NCBI GenBank assembly: GCA_002369195.1
Contig: DFEW01000023.1
Coordinates: 1 to 17,242 of the forward strand
DNA: 17,242 nucleotides
Reading direction: 5' to 3'
Source: Christensenella sp. UBA3792
GTDB taxonomy: Bacteria; Bacillota; Clostridia; Christensenellales; CAG-138
A program made the position numbers and the translations under genes. Positions 7,826 to 14,190 of this stretch are shown piece after piece. The notes beneath the pieces were generated by a model. That model did no database searches. It saw nothing but the letters and a program-made list of their open reading frames with translations, and had not been told where the DNA came from. Every line of letters begins with the position of its first letter. Position 1 is the first letter of the stretch.

Positions 7826-10156
7826 ATGATGAAAAGAGTACTTTGCATTCTGCTTTGCCTGATCATGGTCGGGCTGTGCCTGCCGCTTGCGAGCGGCGAC
7901 AGCACGTTGACCGTTTTGTATGCGATGCCGGACGGCCGCAATGAATCGGTGCTCAAGGATGCGGATGTCATGACGCGCGTGACCGTTCGGAAGAATGCGA
8001 ACATCACGCTGAAGTTCGCGGCGGGAGCGGGCAGAACCGCGTACCTCGAATGGTTCTCGCTCCCCGAGGACGCGGAACTGCAGCAGTTCGATGCGGACAA
8101 TAAGCAGATTTCCACGGTCGCGTTCCGATCGCCGGATGCGTATGCAGCGGCGATCCCGCTGGACACGAACTGCGCGAAGCTTGTGCTGGCGACGAAAAAG
8201 ACCGAATGCACGGTCTCGACGCTGTTCGTTTCGGAAAGCGCGCCGGATGACGCGTTTGCGTGGCTGCAGCCGACGGAATCCTGCGATATGCTGTTCGTCG
8301 CGCCGACACCCGCCGACGCCATGGAAGCGTTTGGACCGGTACTGGCACGATACGGCATTGCGAACGGCGTTTCGATCGGCGTCGTATGCATGACGGTCGA
8401 CTATCGCTACCGCGCGCAGGAACTGGAACGTGCGCTTTATGCGATGGGCATTTCGAACGCGCCGATCTATCTCGGCATCAACGACAGCAACTACCTCGAA
8501 AAGAACGAGATTCATAAGCGCTGGGCGGCGAGCCATCCGGATACCGCGCTTGCGGAGTTGTTTGCAAAGCTGCAGCCGAAGGTCGTCGTTACGGTCGATG
8601 AGAGCAAGGATGCGCTCCGTGCCGCCGAAACCGTTGCATACGTGAATGCGGCGGTACAGAAGGCGAATGTACAGAAGTATTATGTCCTTTCAAATACGGG
8701 CGCAACGGTGATCGACTGCACCGAACGGCTCAGCGCGCTTTCGAATCGCAGCGCACATGCGTTCGCCGTGCAGGCATACCGGCTTATGGATTCGCGCGGC
8801 ATGTATCGCGTGAAGCTTGCGGACAAGCCCGCGTTCCGTCTCGTATCGCAGACGGTCGGCGCCGACAGTTTGGGCGGTGATCTTTTGGAAAACATCGATA
8901 AGGGTTCGCTTTCGAACTACCTCGATACGGCAACGCCCGCGCCGACCGACACGCCGACGCCGGAACCGACCGAGGTTCCCACGCCCGAACCGGTCACGCC
9001 GACGCCGACGGCGAGCCCCTTGCATGTATACGAAGTGATCGTCGAGGAACCGACGGACACGCCCGCACCGGCGGCAACGGCAGCGCCGAAAAAAGGACTG
9101 TTTTCCTGCGGCGGCGTCGAAGAAACGCCCGCGCCGACGTCAGCGTCCGTCATAACCGAGCGTCCGACCGAGATTCCGACACCCGAACCCACGCCCGAGC
9201 CGCCCGCGCCGACCGAAGTGCCGACGCCGGAGCCGACCGAGGAGCCGACGCCCGAACCGACCGAGGAACCGACGCCGGAACCGGAAGCGGCTGTATTCGA
9301 AAAGACGAACTTTGACGAGCATTTCATCAACGACGGCAGCGATGAGTACGTCTTGCTGGACGATGAGAAAGGCGAATGGATCTATCGATCGGAAATCCTT
9401 TCGGTCGAAGTGCAGCGCGTCGAAACGACGATCGCGGACGGCAAAAAGGAAAAACCGGTTGTGTACTTCGTTGCGCATATCTACGAGCGCGGCTACGACA
9501 GCTTCCGCGCGGGCTTCGGCTCGTGGCGGCATAACGGCACCGATCGCTGTGATTCGAAAGAAATGGCGAAGAACGCAAAAGCCGTGCTCTGGATCACCGG
9601 AGACAATCTCATTCAGATGGATACGGACAAGAAGGGAATCCTGATCCGCGACGGCTATCTGTTCCAGAAGTCGACGAAGTTTGATGCGTGCGTGCTGAAT
9701 CCGAAGACGCACGGTCTTGAATTCGTCAAGAAGAACGCGATCAAGGCGGAGGAACTGTGGGAAAGCGGCGTCGAGAACTGCTTCTCGTTCGGCCCGATCC
9801 TGGTAGAGAACGGCAAGATCACGAAGGATGCAACAGCGCGCCGTTCAATCGCGCCGCGCACGATGCTCGGCATGGTTGAGCCGGGACACCTTGTGGCGGT
9901 CGTCGTGGTCGGCAGACAGGTCGGATACAGCGAGGGCATCACGAGCGGACAGTCCGCACAGATGATGCTCGATCTCGGCTGCACCGATGCATACAACCTG
10001 GACGGCGGACAGTCCGCGGCGATGATCTTCATGGGCGTCAAGCTCAACCGGGACAGCGACGAGCGCTACGAAGGTCTTTCCGCAAAGAACCGCCACCTGC
10101 CGGACGGACTGATGTGGGGCTATTCCGAGCAATGCGGAATGTTTGAGAATCAATAA
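7826..10156 (+). CDS. Exported protein: degenerate PIG-L-like region, Pro-rich linker, phosphodiester glycosidase domain
   Basis: 776 residues. A signal peptide (MMKRVLCILLCLIMVGLCLPLASG) leads to a beta-rich segment (about 25-150), then a region (about 153-360) with the pattern of PIG-L/LmbE deacetylases: DMLFVAP, an Rossmann-like VSIGVVCMT, RAQELERALYAMGI, PIYLGIND and LQPKVVVTVDES. The catalytic HPDDE appears as TPADA (161-165), so it is probably inactive. Residues 370-488 are a Pro/Thr/Glu linker with an isolated KKGLFSCGG island (422-430). Residues 545-766 match the phosphodiester glycosidase (NAGPA/DUF2233-like) family: GSWRHNGTD, FGPILVENG, ARRSIAPRTMLGM and the active-site-type YNLDGGQSAAM. 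That domain probably cleaves a sugar-phosphodiester in the wall or an envelope polymer. The start was chosen from AAAGGA 7 bases before ATG 7826; ATG 7829 is an alternative. The glycosidase call is strong, the PIG-L call moderate. Confidence 0.85.
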   Translation: MMKRVLCILLCLIMVGLCLPLASGDSTLTVLYAMPDGRNESVLKDADVMTRVTVRKNANITLKFAAGAGRTAYLEWFSLPEDAELQQFDADNKQISTVAFRSPDAYAAAIPLDTNCAKLVLATKKTECTVSTLFVSESAPDDAFAWLQPTESCDMLFVAPTPADAMEAFGPVLARYGIANGVSIGVVCMTVDYRYRAQELERALYAMGISNAPIYLGINDSNYLEKNEIHKRWAASHPDTALAELFAKLQPKVVVTVDESKDALRAAETVAYVNAAVQKANVQKYYVLSNTGATVIDCTERLSALSNRSAHAFAVQAYRLMDSRGMYRVKLADKPAFRLVSQTVGADSLGGDLLENIDKGSLSNYLDTATPAPTDTPTPEPTEVPTPEPVTPTPTASPLHVYEVIVEEPTDTPAPAATAAPKKGLFSCGGVEETPAPTSASVITERPTEIPTPEPTPEPPAPTEVPTPEPTEEPTPEPTEEPTPEPEAAVFEKTNFDEHFINDGSDEYVLLDDEKGEWIYRSEILSVEVQRVETTIADGKKEKPVVYFVAHIYERGYDSFRAGFGSWRHNGTDRCDSKEMAKNAKAVLWITGDNLIQMDTDKKGILIRDGYLFQKSTKFDACVLNPKTHGLEFVKKNAIKAEELWESGVENCFSFGPILVENGKITKDATARRSIAPRTMLGMVEPGHLVAVVVVGRQVGYSEGITSGQSAQMMLDLGCTDAYNLDGGQSAAMIFMGVKLNRDSDERYEGLSAKNRHLPDGLMWGYSEQCGMFENQ
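9209..9280 (+). repeat. Three tandem 24-base repeats in the Pro-rich linker
   Basis: Three direct copies of a 24-base unit starting CCGACCGA (9209, 9233, 9257) encode PTEVPTPE, PTEEPTPE and PTEEPTPE. A fourth related copy lies upstream near residues 381-388. The near-identity at DNA level suggests expansion by slippage or unequal exchange, so linker length may vary between strains. Confidence 0.85.
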
Positions 10157-10159
10157 AGC

Positions 10160-10579
10160 ATGGAACGAGAAACGATCGAAAACCGACAGAAGACGAACCT
10201 GCTCCTGATGGGAGCGGCGGTGCTCCTTGTCGCGTTTGCGGTCGTTCTTTGTTTGCTTCTCCGTCCCAAAACGAGCGGAGCAAGTGCGTTTGTGATTCGA
10301 TTCGGCGAGGGACAGTCGATCACGGTTTCGTCTGATCAAACGGAAACGGTTGTGATTCGCGACGGCGTGCGCGTCGATGCGGCAACGAGAGAGGGCAAGG
10401 AAAACGTGATCGTCATCGAGAACGGTTCGGCGCGCATGGAAGATGCGACCTGTCCGCACCATGAATGCATCGATCAGGGTGTGCTGAATGCGCAGACGTC
10501 GGCGTCCCGTCCGCTCGGACCATGGATCATCTGCGCCCCGCACGGCGTTTCCGTCGAGCTTAGGGGGGGCGGACAATGA
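10160..10579 (+). CDS. Membrane-anchored NusG domain II-containing protein
   Basis: 139 residues: a short cytoplasmic N-terminus, one membrane helix (about 14-34) and an extracytoplasmic small beta domain of the NusG_II type, which in Clostridia is commonly encoded next to Gx transporters and ApbE. Family-type cysteines are seen as CPHHEC (98-103) and CAPHG (125-129). His100 and His128 give a CxH...CxxH spacing reminiscent of Rieske iron-sulfur sites (see findings). The start at 10160 is 3 bases after the preceding stop, with only a weak GAGAA-type ribosome site, suggesting coupling to the upstream gene. The stop overlaps the next ATG (ATGA). The function of this family is not established; a link to extracytoplasmic redox or flavin chemistry is inferred from gene neighbours. 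Confidence 0.8.
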   Translation: MERETIENRQKTNLLLMGAAVLLVAFAVVLCLLLRPKTSGASAFVIRFGEGQSITVSSDQTETVVIRDGVRVDAATREGKENVIVIENGSARMEDATCPHHECIDQGVLNAQTSASRPLGPWIICAPHGVSVELRGGGQ

Positions 10580-11082
10580 AGATACGCACCCTGACCAAAG
10601 CGGCGCTCCTGTGCGCGGCAGCCCTGATTTTGGGCTGGATCGATTCGATGATTCCGCTCGTGCCGTCCGTACCGGGCATCAAGCTCGGACTTTCGAACCT
10701 TGCGCTGCTGTATGCAGTGTTCTATCTCTCTCCGCTTTTGACCGTGTTGATCATGCTCGCAAAGGTCGGTCTGTCCGCGCTGCTGTTCGGCAATGCGGTC
10801 GGCGCTCTGTATGCGCTTGCGGGCGGTATCCTGTCGGTCAGCGTCATGCTGCTGCTGCATCAAAACCGAAAGATCTCCGTGATCCCGATCAGCATGTTCG
10901 GCGGCATCTTTCATATTCTCGGACAGATCGCGGTCGGCACGGTGCTGCTCGGCATCCGTCCGATGCTTGTGTACGCGCCGTGGCTGCTCGTGTCCGGACT
11001 GATAACCGGAACGCTGCTCGGCGTTTGCGCGCGCGGCGTGTTTTACGGCGTGGAACGATTCGAGGAGAGGAGAAACGCATGA
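10576..11082 (+). CDS. Gx transporter family membrane protein (heptaprenyl diphosphate synthase component I-like)
   Basis: 168 residues, almost entirely hydrophobic with about five membrane segments. The N-terminal motif MIPLVPSVPGIKLGLSNLALL is characteristic of the Gx transporter family, older annotations of which read heptaprenyl diphosphate synthase component I. The fold resembles small substrate-binding membrane components (ECF S-type). A role in moving a flavin or quinone precursor is only a guess from its pairing with ApbE and NusG-II. It overlaps both neighbours by 4 bases (ATGA at each end). A run of seven G residues (10563-10569) six bases before the ATG acts as its ribosome site. 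Confidence 0.87.
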   Translation: MKIRTLTKAALLCAAALILGWIDSMIPLVPSVPGIKLGLSNLALLYAVFYLSPLLTVLIMLAKVGLSALLFGNAVGALYALAGGILSVSVMLLLHQNRKISVIPISMFGGIFHILGQIAVGTVLLGIRPMLVYAPWLLVSGLITGTLLGVCARGVFYGVERFEERRNA

Positions 11083-12023
11083 GGCGGCTGTTTGTAATCC
11101 TTTGCGCCTGCGCGCTGCTGCTTTCGTTCGGCTGCAGGCAGCAGTCGGTTTCGTCTGCGGTCGACTATTGCTGTGACACGGTCGTCACGCTGCGCGCCTA
11201 TGCACCGCAGGAGACGGTCGATGAAGCGATGCGACTGATCCGCGATTACGAACGGGTTCTGAGCAAGACCGTTGAGGGCAGCGACATCGATCGGCTGAAC
11301 CGCGCCGAAGGGCAGCCGGTGTCCGTGAATCCCGAGACGGCAGAACTGCTTGCGCTCTGCGTCGAGGTTTCCGAACGCTCCGGCGGCGCGTTCGATGCGA
11401 CGATCGCGCCGCTCTCCGAACTGTGGAACTTTCAAACGGACGATCCGGCGCTGCCCGATGCGAACCTGCTTGCAAGCGCCGCGGTGTTCGTCAATTGGCG
11501 CAATATCGAGATCGACGGAACGACCGTAACGCTCAAAAACGGCGCGCGGATCGATCTCGGCGGCATCGCAAAGGGCTATATCGCAGATCGGGTAGCCGCG
11601 TACCTGAAGGCGCAAGGCGTAGAGCATGCCTGTATCAATATGGGCGGCAACGTGCTCGTATTCGGCGGCAAGCCGGACGGCTCCGATTGGACGATCGGAA
11701 TTCGCGACCCGAACGGCGCGGCGGATCAAAGCGAGGAGGTTCTTGCACTTGCCGACGGCGCGGTCGTCACAAGCGGCACGTATGAGCGCGGATTCGACCT
11801 CGACGGCGTGCGCTACCATCACATTCTCGATCCGAAGACCGGTATGCCGGTGCAGAACGGACTTGCCTCCGTCACGATCCTGACCGAATCCTCGGCCGTT
11901 GCGGACGCGCTGTCCACCGCATGCTTTGTGCTTGGGCCGGATGGCAGCGCGGAGCTGCTCACATCCTGCAATGCGCGGGCGATCTTCCTGTTTTCGGACG
12001 GTACGCGCATTGCGTTGCCGTAA
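11079..12023 (+). CDS. apbE: FAD:protein FMN transferase, lipoprotein
   Basis: Extracytoplasmic enzyme that moves FMN from FAD onto Thr/Ser of target proteins such as RNF/NQR subunits and other flavinylated carriers. 314 residues. A lipoprotein signal ends at Cys19 (LLLSFGC). ApbE signatures: GGAFDATIAPL (102-112), the conserved ARIDLGGIAKGYIADRV (156-172), NMGGN (187-191), HHILDPKTGMP (247-257) and ADALSTACFVLG (275-286), which includes metal- and FAD-binding positions. The start at 11079 overlaps the Gx stop (ATGA) and has GGAGAGGAG upstream. Last gene of the block; a strong terminator follows. No recognisable FMN-binding target protein is in the window. Confidence 0.96.
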   Translation: MRRLFVILCACALLLSFGCRQQSVSSAVDYCCDTVVTLRAYAPQETVDEAMRLIRDYERVLSKTVEGSDIDRLNRAEGQPVSVNPETAELLALCVEVSERSGGAFDATIAPLSELWNFQTDDPALPDANLLASAAVFVNWRNIEIDGTTVTLKNGARIDLGGIAKGYIADRVAAYLKAQGVEHACINMGGNVLVFGGKPDGSDWTIGIRDPNGAADQSEEVLALADGAVVTSGTYERGFDLDGVRYHHILDPKTGMPVQNGLASVTILTESSAVADALSTACFVLGPDGSAELLTSCNARAIFLFSDGTRIALP

Positions 12024-12036
12024 CACAACAGAGAAA

Positions 12037-12065
12037 CAGACGGGCGAAAACCCGTCTGCTTTTTT
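12037..12065. terminator. Terminator between converging apbE and the NlpC/P60 lipoprotein gene
   Basis: Stem CAGACGGG (12037-12044) / CCCGTCTG (12051-12058), loop CGAAAA, followed by CTTTTTT on the plus strand. On the minus strand the flank is TTTCTCTGTTG, so it may also end the opposing transcript, less strongly. Confidence 0.88.
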
Positions 12066-12077
12066 GTTGCTTCATTT

Positions 12078-13859
12078 TTAGGATGCAGGAACGATCGATT
12101 CGATGCGACGCGAGCTTGCGTACAGACTGTGCAGGTGGTTCCTGAACTGCGCGACAAGCGTGCCGCGGTACCGCCCGGAAATGGTCGTAGAGTGAATGAC
12201 CGTGTTGTTGCCGAGATACACCATGACATGGCCGATCTTGTTGCGCCGTTCGTTCAGAAGCAGGATCAGATCGCCGCGTTCGAGCTTTGCAAGGTCGTCG
12301 CGCTCGCGTGAGTGGATTCCCGTATCTGTGAACGTTACGGTGTTTTCGGGACTGTAAATCGCTTCCAAATGCCCGAATGCGGTTGCGGTGATTTCTATCG
12401 GAATCAGCGAAGGATTGCGGAACCGATCGTAATCGTAAGCACGCAGCACCCAGTTGATAATGCCGGAGCAGTCGTACGATGCGTCGCCGACGCGCTTGCC
12501 GTTGCTGTACGGCGTTCCGAGACGGTCGTAGATCATCGTGATCATGTTCTCGATAAAGTGCGCCTTTTCGTCGTACACGCGCGGATAGATGCGGCGCGCA
12601 CAGTCGAAATTATGCTCGTAAATCTGGTCGATCTCGGTCTCGACAACCACGCCTCTGCGCACGGTCAGCATCAGGTTTTCGCCGAGGTAAATCCCGCAGT
12701 CGGTCACGTCGCCGGAATACTTGCCGTGAATGACGACCTCAACGTCCTGAATAACCGGATCACCCTTGCCGGACGTGTCGCTGAAGAACAGCAGGTCGCC
12801 GGGTTCGATATCCGCAAAGCTGTCGATGTACGCCCATTCGGTTTCCTCGCCGTTTGCGGTTACGTGCTGACCGGAGCTGTTGAACAGCTTGAACAGCAGG
12901 GTATTATAGACGTTGTCGCGGTAAAGTCCGTGCGGATAGAGCGTTTCCTGATCGAGCGGCTTTTGGTAGTAGCGATAATATCCTTCGTTGAAATGCAGTC
13001 CCGTCGCGCACAAGAGCGAGTAGACAAACTCTGCGGAGTTCTGATACGGCTCGTCGAGGTACGTTTCGCCGATTTCGGGAAGCGCATCGCGATCGAACGT
13101 GGATTCGGGCGTCTCGCAGGACTGGTGCAGATAGGTTTCGAAGGTTTCCCGGTCGACAAACTGCAGCTGTCCGAGTTCCGCGTAACCGGTTTTGCCCTCG
13201 GCGGTGAGCACACAGGCAAAGGTTTCGTACACGCCGAACACGCGCACCGGCGCATAGTCCGCATGCGCAACGATCGAAGCATCCTGCGTGCGTCCGCAGT
13301 AGATCAAACCGCGCGGACGAACCATCATCGCGTACGTGCTTTCCGGTGCGGTCAGCATCGACGGGTTCGCGCTGCGAACGGGCAGGTATCCTTCGGCATC
13401 CGCACCGACGGCGCGCACATGGTAATACGTGTCGGTTTCTCCCAGAACGATCCACTCATACAGATACACCGCATCCGAACTGCGGAACGGGTTGATGCGT
13501 TCCGCTTCGGGGGACGGCTCCTTCAGGATCGTCGGATTCTTGCCGCGCGTCATGACGAACGTGAGACTCTCCGTGCCGAGCATCAGCGCCTCGCTGCGCT
13601 TTGCCTCCAAGCTTGCGTCGAATGCGACGGGCGTCGGAGACGGCGTGGGCGTCGGTTCCGGCGTAGGGGTGGGGATGGGCGTCGGCGTCGGAACGGGAAT
13701 CGGGGTATTGACGGGCGCGGTCGCGACGGAAACGACAGGCGGTTCCGTTTCGACCGGTGCGGGCGTATTCGGTTCGACAGGCGGCGGTTCAACCGGCAGT
13801 ACGCCGGTGCATGCCGCCGTCAGAATCAGTAATGCGATAAAAATGACAAATTTCCTCAT
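12078..13859 (-). CDS. Lipoprotein with SH3-like segments and tandem NlpC/P60-like domains
   Basis: 593 residues, predicted surface cell-wall hydrolase. The lipoprotein signal MRKFVIFIALLILTAAC ends at Cys17. Residues about 20-78 are a Pro/Thr/Glu linker. Two SH3-like beta segments follow (about 98-165 and 175-236). The C-terminal NlpC/P60 domain (about 436-580) has the catalytic YDCSG (Cys464), GHVMVYLG (His544) and VIHS (His556), expected to cut wall peptides. A preceding region (about 260-410) has the same framework (EPYQNSAEFVYSLL, DIEPGDLLFF, DCGIYLG) but lacks the catalytic residues. The signal sequence fixes the start at 13859; there is no ribosome site at normal distance (AAGG is about 13-15 bases off) and the promoter is very close. 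Convergent with apbE. The enzyme class is well supported; the exact bond cleaved is not. Confidence 0.87.
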   Translation of the reverse strand: MRKFVIFIALLILTAACTGVLPVEPPPVEPNTPAPVETEPPVVSVATAPVNTPIPVPTPTPIPTPTPEPTPTPSPTPVAFDASLEAKRSEALMLGTESLTFVMTRGKNPTILKEPSPEAERINPFRSSDAVYLYEWIVLGETDTYYHVRAVGADAEGYLPVRSANPSMLTAPESTYAMMVRPRGLIYCGRTQDASIVAHADYAPVRVFGVYETFACVLTAEGKTGYAELGQLQFVDRETFETYLHQSCETPESTFDRDALPEIGETYLDEPYQNSAEFVYSLLCATGLHFNEGYYRYYQKPLDQETLYPHGLYRDNVYNTLLFKLFNSSGQHVTANGEETEWAYIDSFADIEPGDLLFFSDTSGKGDPVIQDVEVVIHGKYSGDVTDCGIYLGENLMLTVRRGVVVETEIDQIYEHNFDCARRIYPRVYDEKAHFIENMITMIYDRLGTPYSNGKRVGDASYDCSGIINWVLRAYDYDRFRNPSLIPIEITATAFGHLEAIYSPENTVTFTDTGIHSRERDDLAKLERGDLILLLNERRNKIGHVMVYLGNNTVIHSTTISGRYRGTLVAQFRNHLHSLYASSRRIESIVPAS

Positions 13860-13867
13860 AATACGGT

Positions 13868-13896
13868 AGTTTACCTTCGAAACCGGAAAAAGTCAA
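13868..13896 (-). promoter_or_regulatory. Promoter of the NlpC/P60 lipoprotein gene
   Basis: Minus strand TTGACT (13891-13896), a 17-base spacer and TAAACT (13868-13873). Only 8 bases lie between the -10 and the ATG, so the transcript would be leaderless or nearly so. Confidence 0.5.
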
Positions 13897-13922
13897 CCTT
13901 GCACGGACATTTGCACAGTTGC

Positions 13923-13951
13923 TTTACAAAACGTTTGCAATCGTGTACAAT
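13923..13951 (+). promoter_or_regulatory. Promoter of the DUF896 gene
   Basis: TTTACA (13923-13928), a 17-base spacer and TACAAT (13946-13951) on the plus strand, about 19 bases before the ATG and diverging from the NlpC/P60 promoter. Confidence 0.6.
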
Positions 13952-13969
13952 ACCGGTACGGAGGACACT

Positions 13970-14173
13970 ATGAGACAGGAACATATCGATCGCATCAACG
14001 AGCTTGCAAGAAAAGCGAAAGCGGAGGGACTGACACCGGAGGAGACGGAGGAACGCGACACCCTGCGAAAGGCGTACGTTGCGGACTTCCGCGCATCGCT
14101 GCAGTCCCATCTGGATAACACCTACATCGTCGACAGGCACGGCAACAAGACAAAACTGCAAAAGAAGCGCTGA
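13970..14173 (+). CDS. DUF896 / UPF0291 family small protein
   Basis: 67 residues, charged and probably mostly helical: EHIDRINELARKAKAEGL then TPEETEERDTLRKAYVADFR and a basic tail. The pattern of an N-terminal IxRINELAxKxKxEGLTxEExxEqxxLRxxY is the DUF896 (UPF0291; B. subtilis YnzC-like) family, small cytoplasmic proteins of Bacillota with no firmly known biochemical role. The start at 13970 follows GGAGGAC and lies just below a promoter; the in-frame ATG at 13919 would lie upstream of the promoter. Its stop codon sits in the loop of its own terminator. Confidence 0.9.
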   Translation: MRQEHIDRINELARKAKAEGLTPEETEERDTLRKAYVADFRASLQSHLDNTYIVDRHGNKTKLQKKR

Positions 14174-14187
14174 CAGCGCTTCTTTTT
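14160..14187. terminator. Bidirectional terminator overlapping the DUF896 stop codon
   Basis: Perfect stem AAAGAAGCGC (14161-14170) / GCGCTTCTTT (14176-14185) with loop TGACA, which contains the TGA stop codon of the DUF896 gene. T runs follow on both strands, so it also suits the converging lipoprotein gene, whose stop is at 14191. Confidence 0.88.
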
Positions 14188-14190
14188 GAT

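Noticed and set aside
6505..8391. A 628-codon open frame on the minus strand across the M3 peptidase and glycosidase genes
   Set aside because: It is antisense to two well-supported genes, has an Arg/Ser/Ala-rich composition typical of GC-rich shadow frames, and shows no domain or ribosome site.
8696..8707. A TGAT tetrapeptide (residues 291-294) in the glycosidase fusion, resembling the ApbE flavinylation motif
   Set aside because: The upstream Asp expected three residues before is Leu, and the surrounding sequence is PIG-L-like rather than an FMN-binding domain. A four-residue match is expected by chance.
8930..9290. Repeated GC-rich units considered as a possible CRISPR-like or intergenic repeat array
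   Set aside because: The units are in-frame coding repeats of a Pro/Thr/Glu linker without unique spacers or cas genes.
10488..11078. A long N-terminal extension of apbE in the same frame, back to 10488
   Set aside because: The extension covers the Gx gene and part of the NusG-II gene in another frame. The ATG at 11079 has a good ribosome site and begins a lipoprotein signal.
12312..13832. A 506-codon open frame on the plus strand opposite the NlpC/P60 lipoprotein
   Set aside because: It mirrors the codon bias of the real gene, including an Arg/Gly repeat made by the antisense Pro-rich linker, and has no credible family motif.
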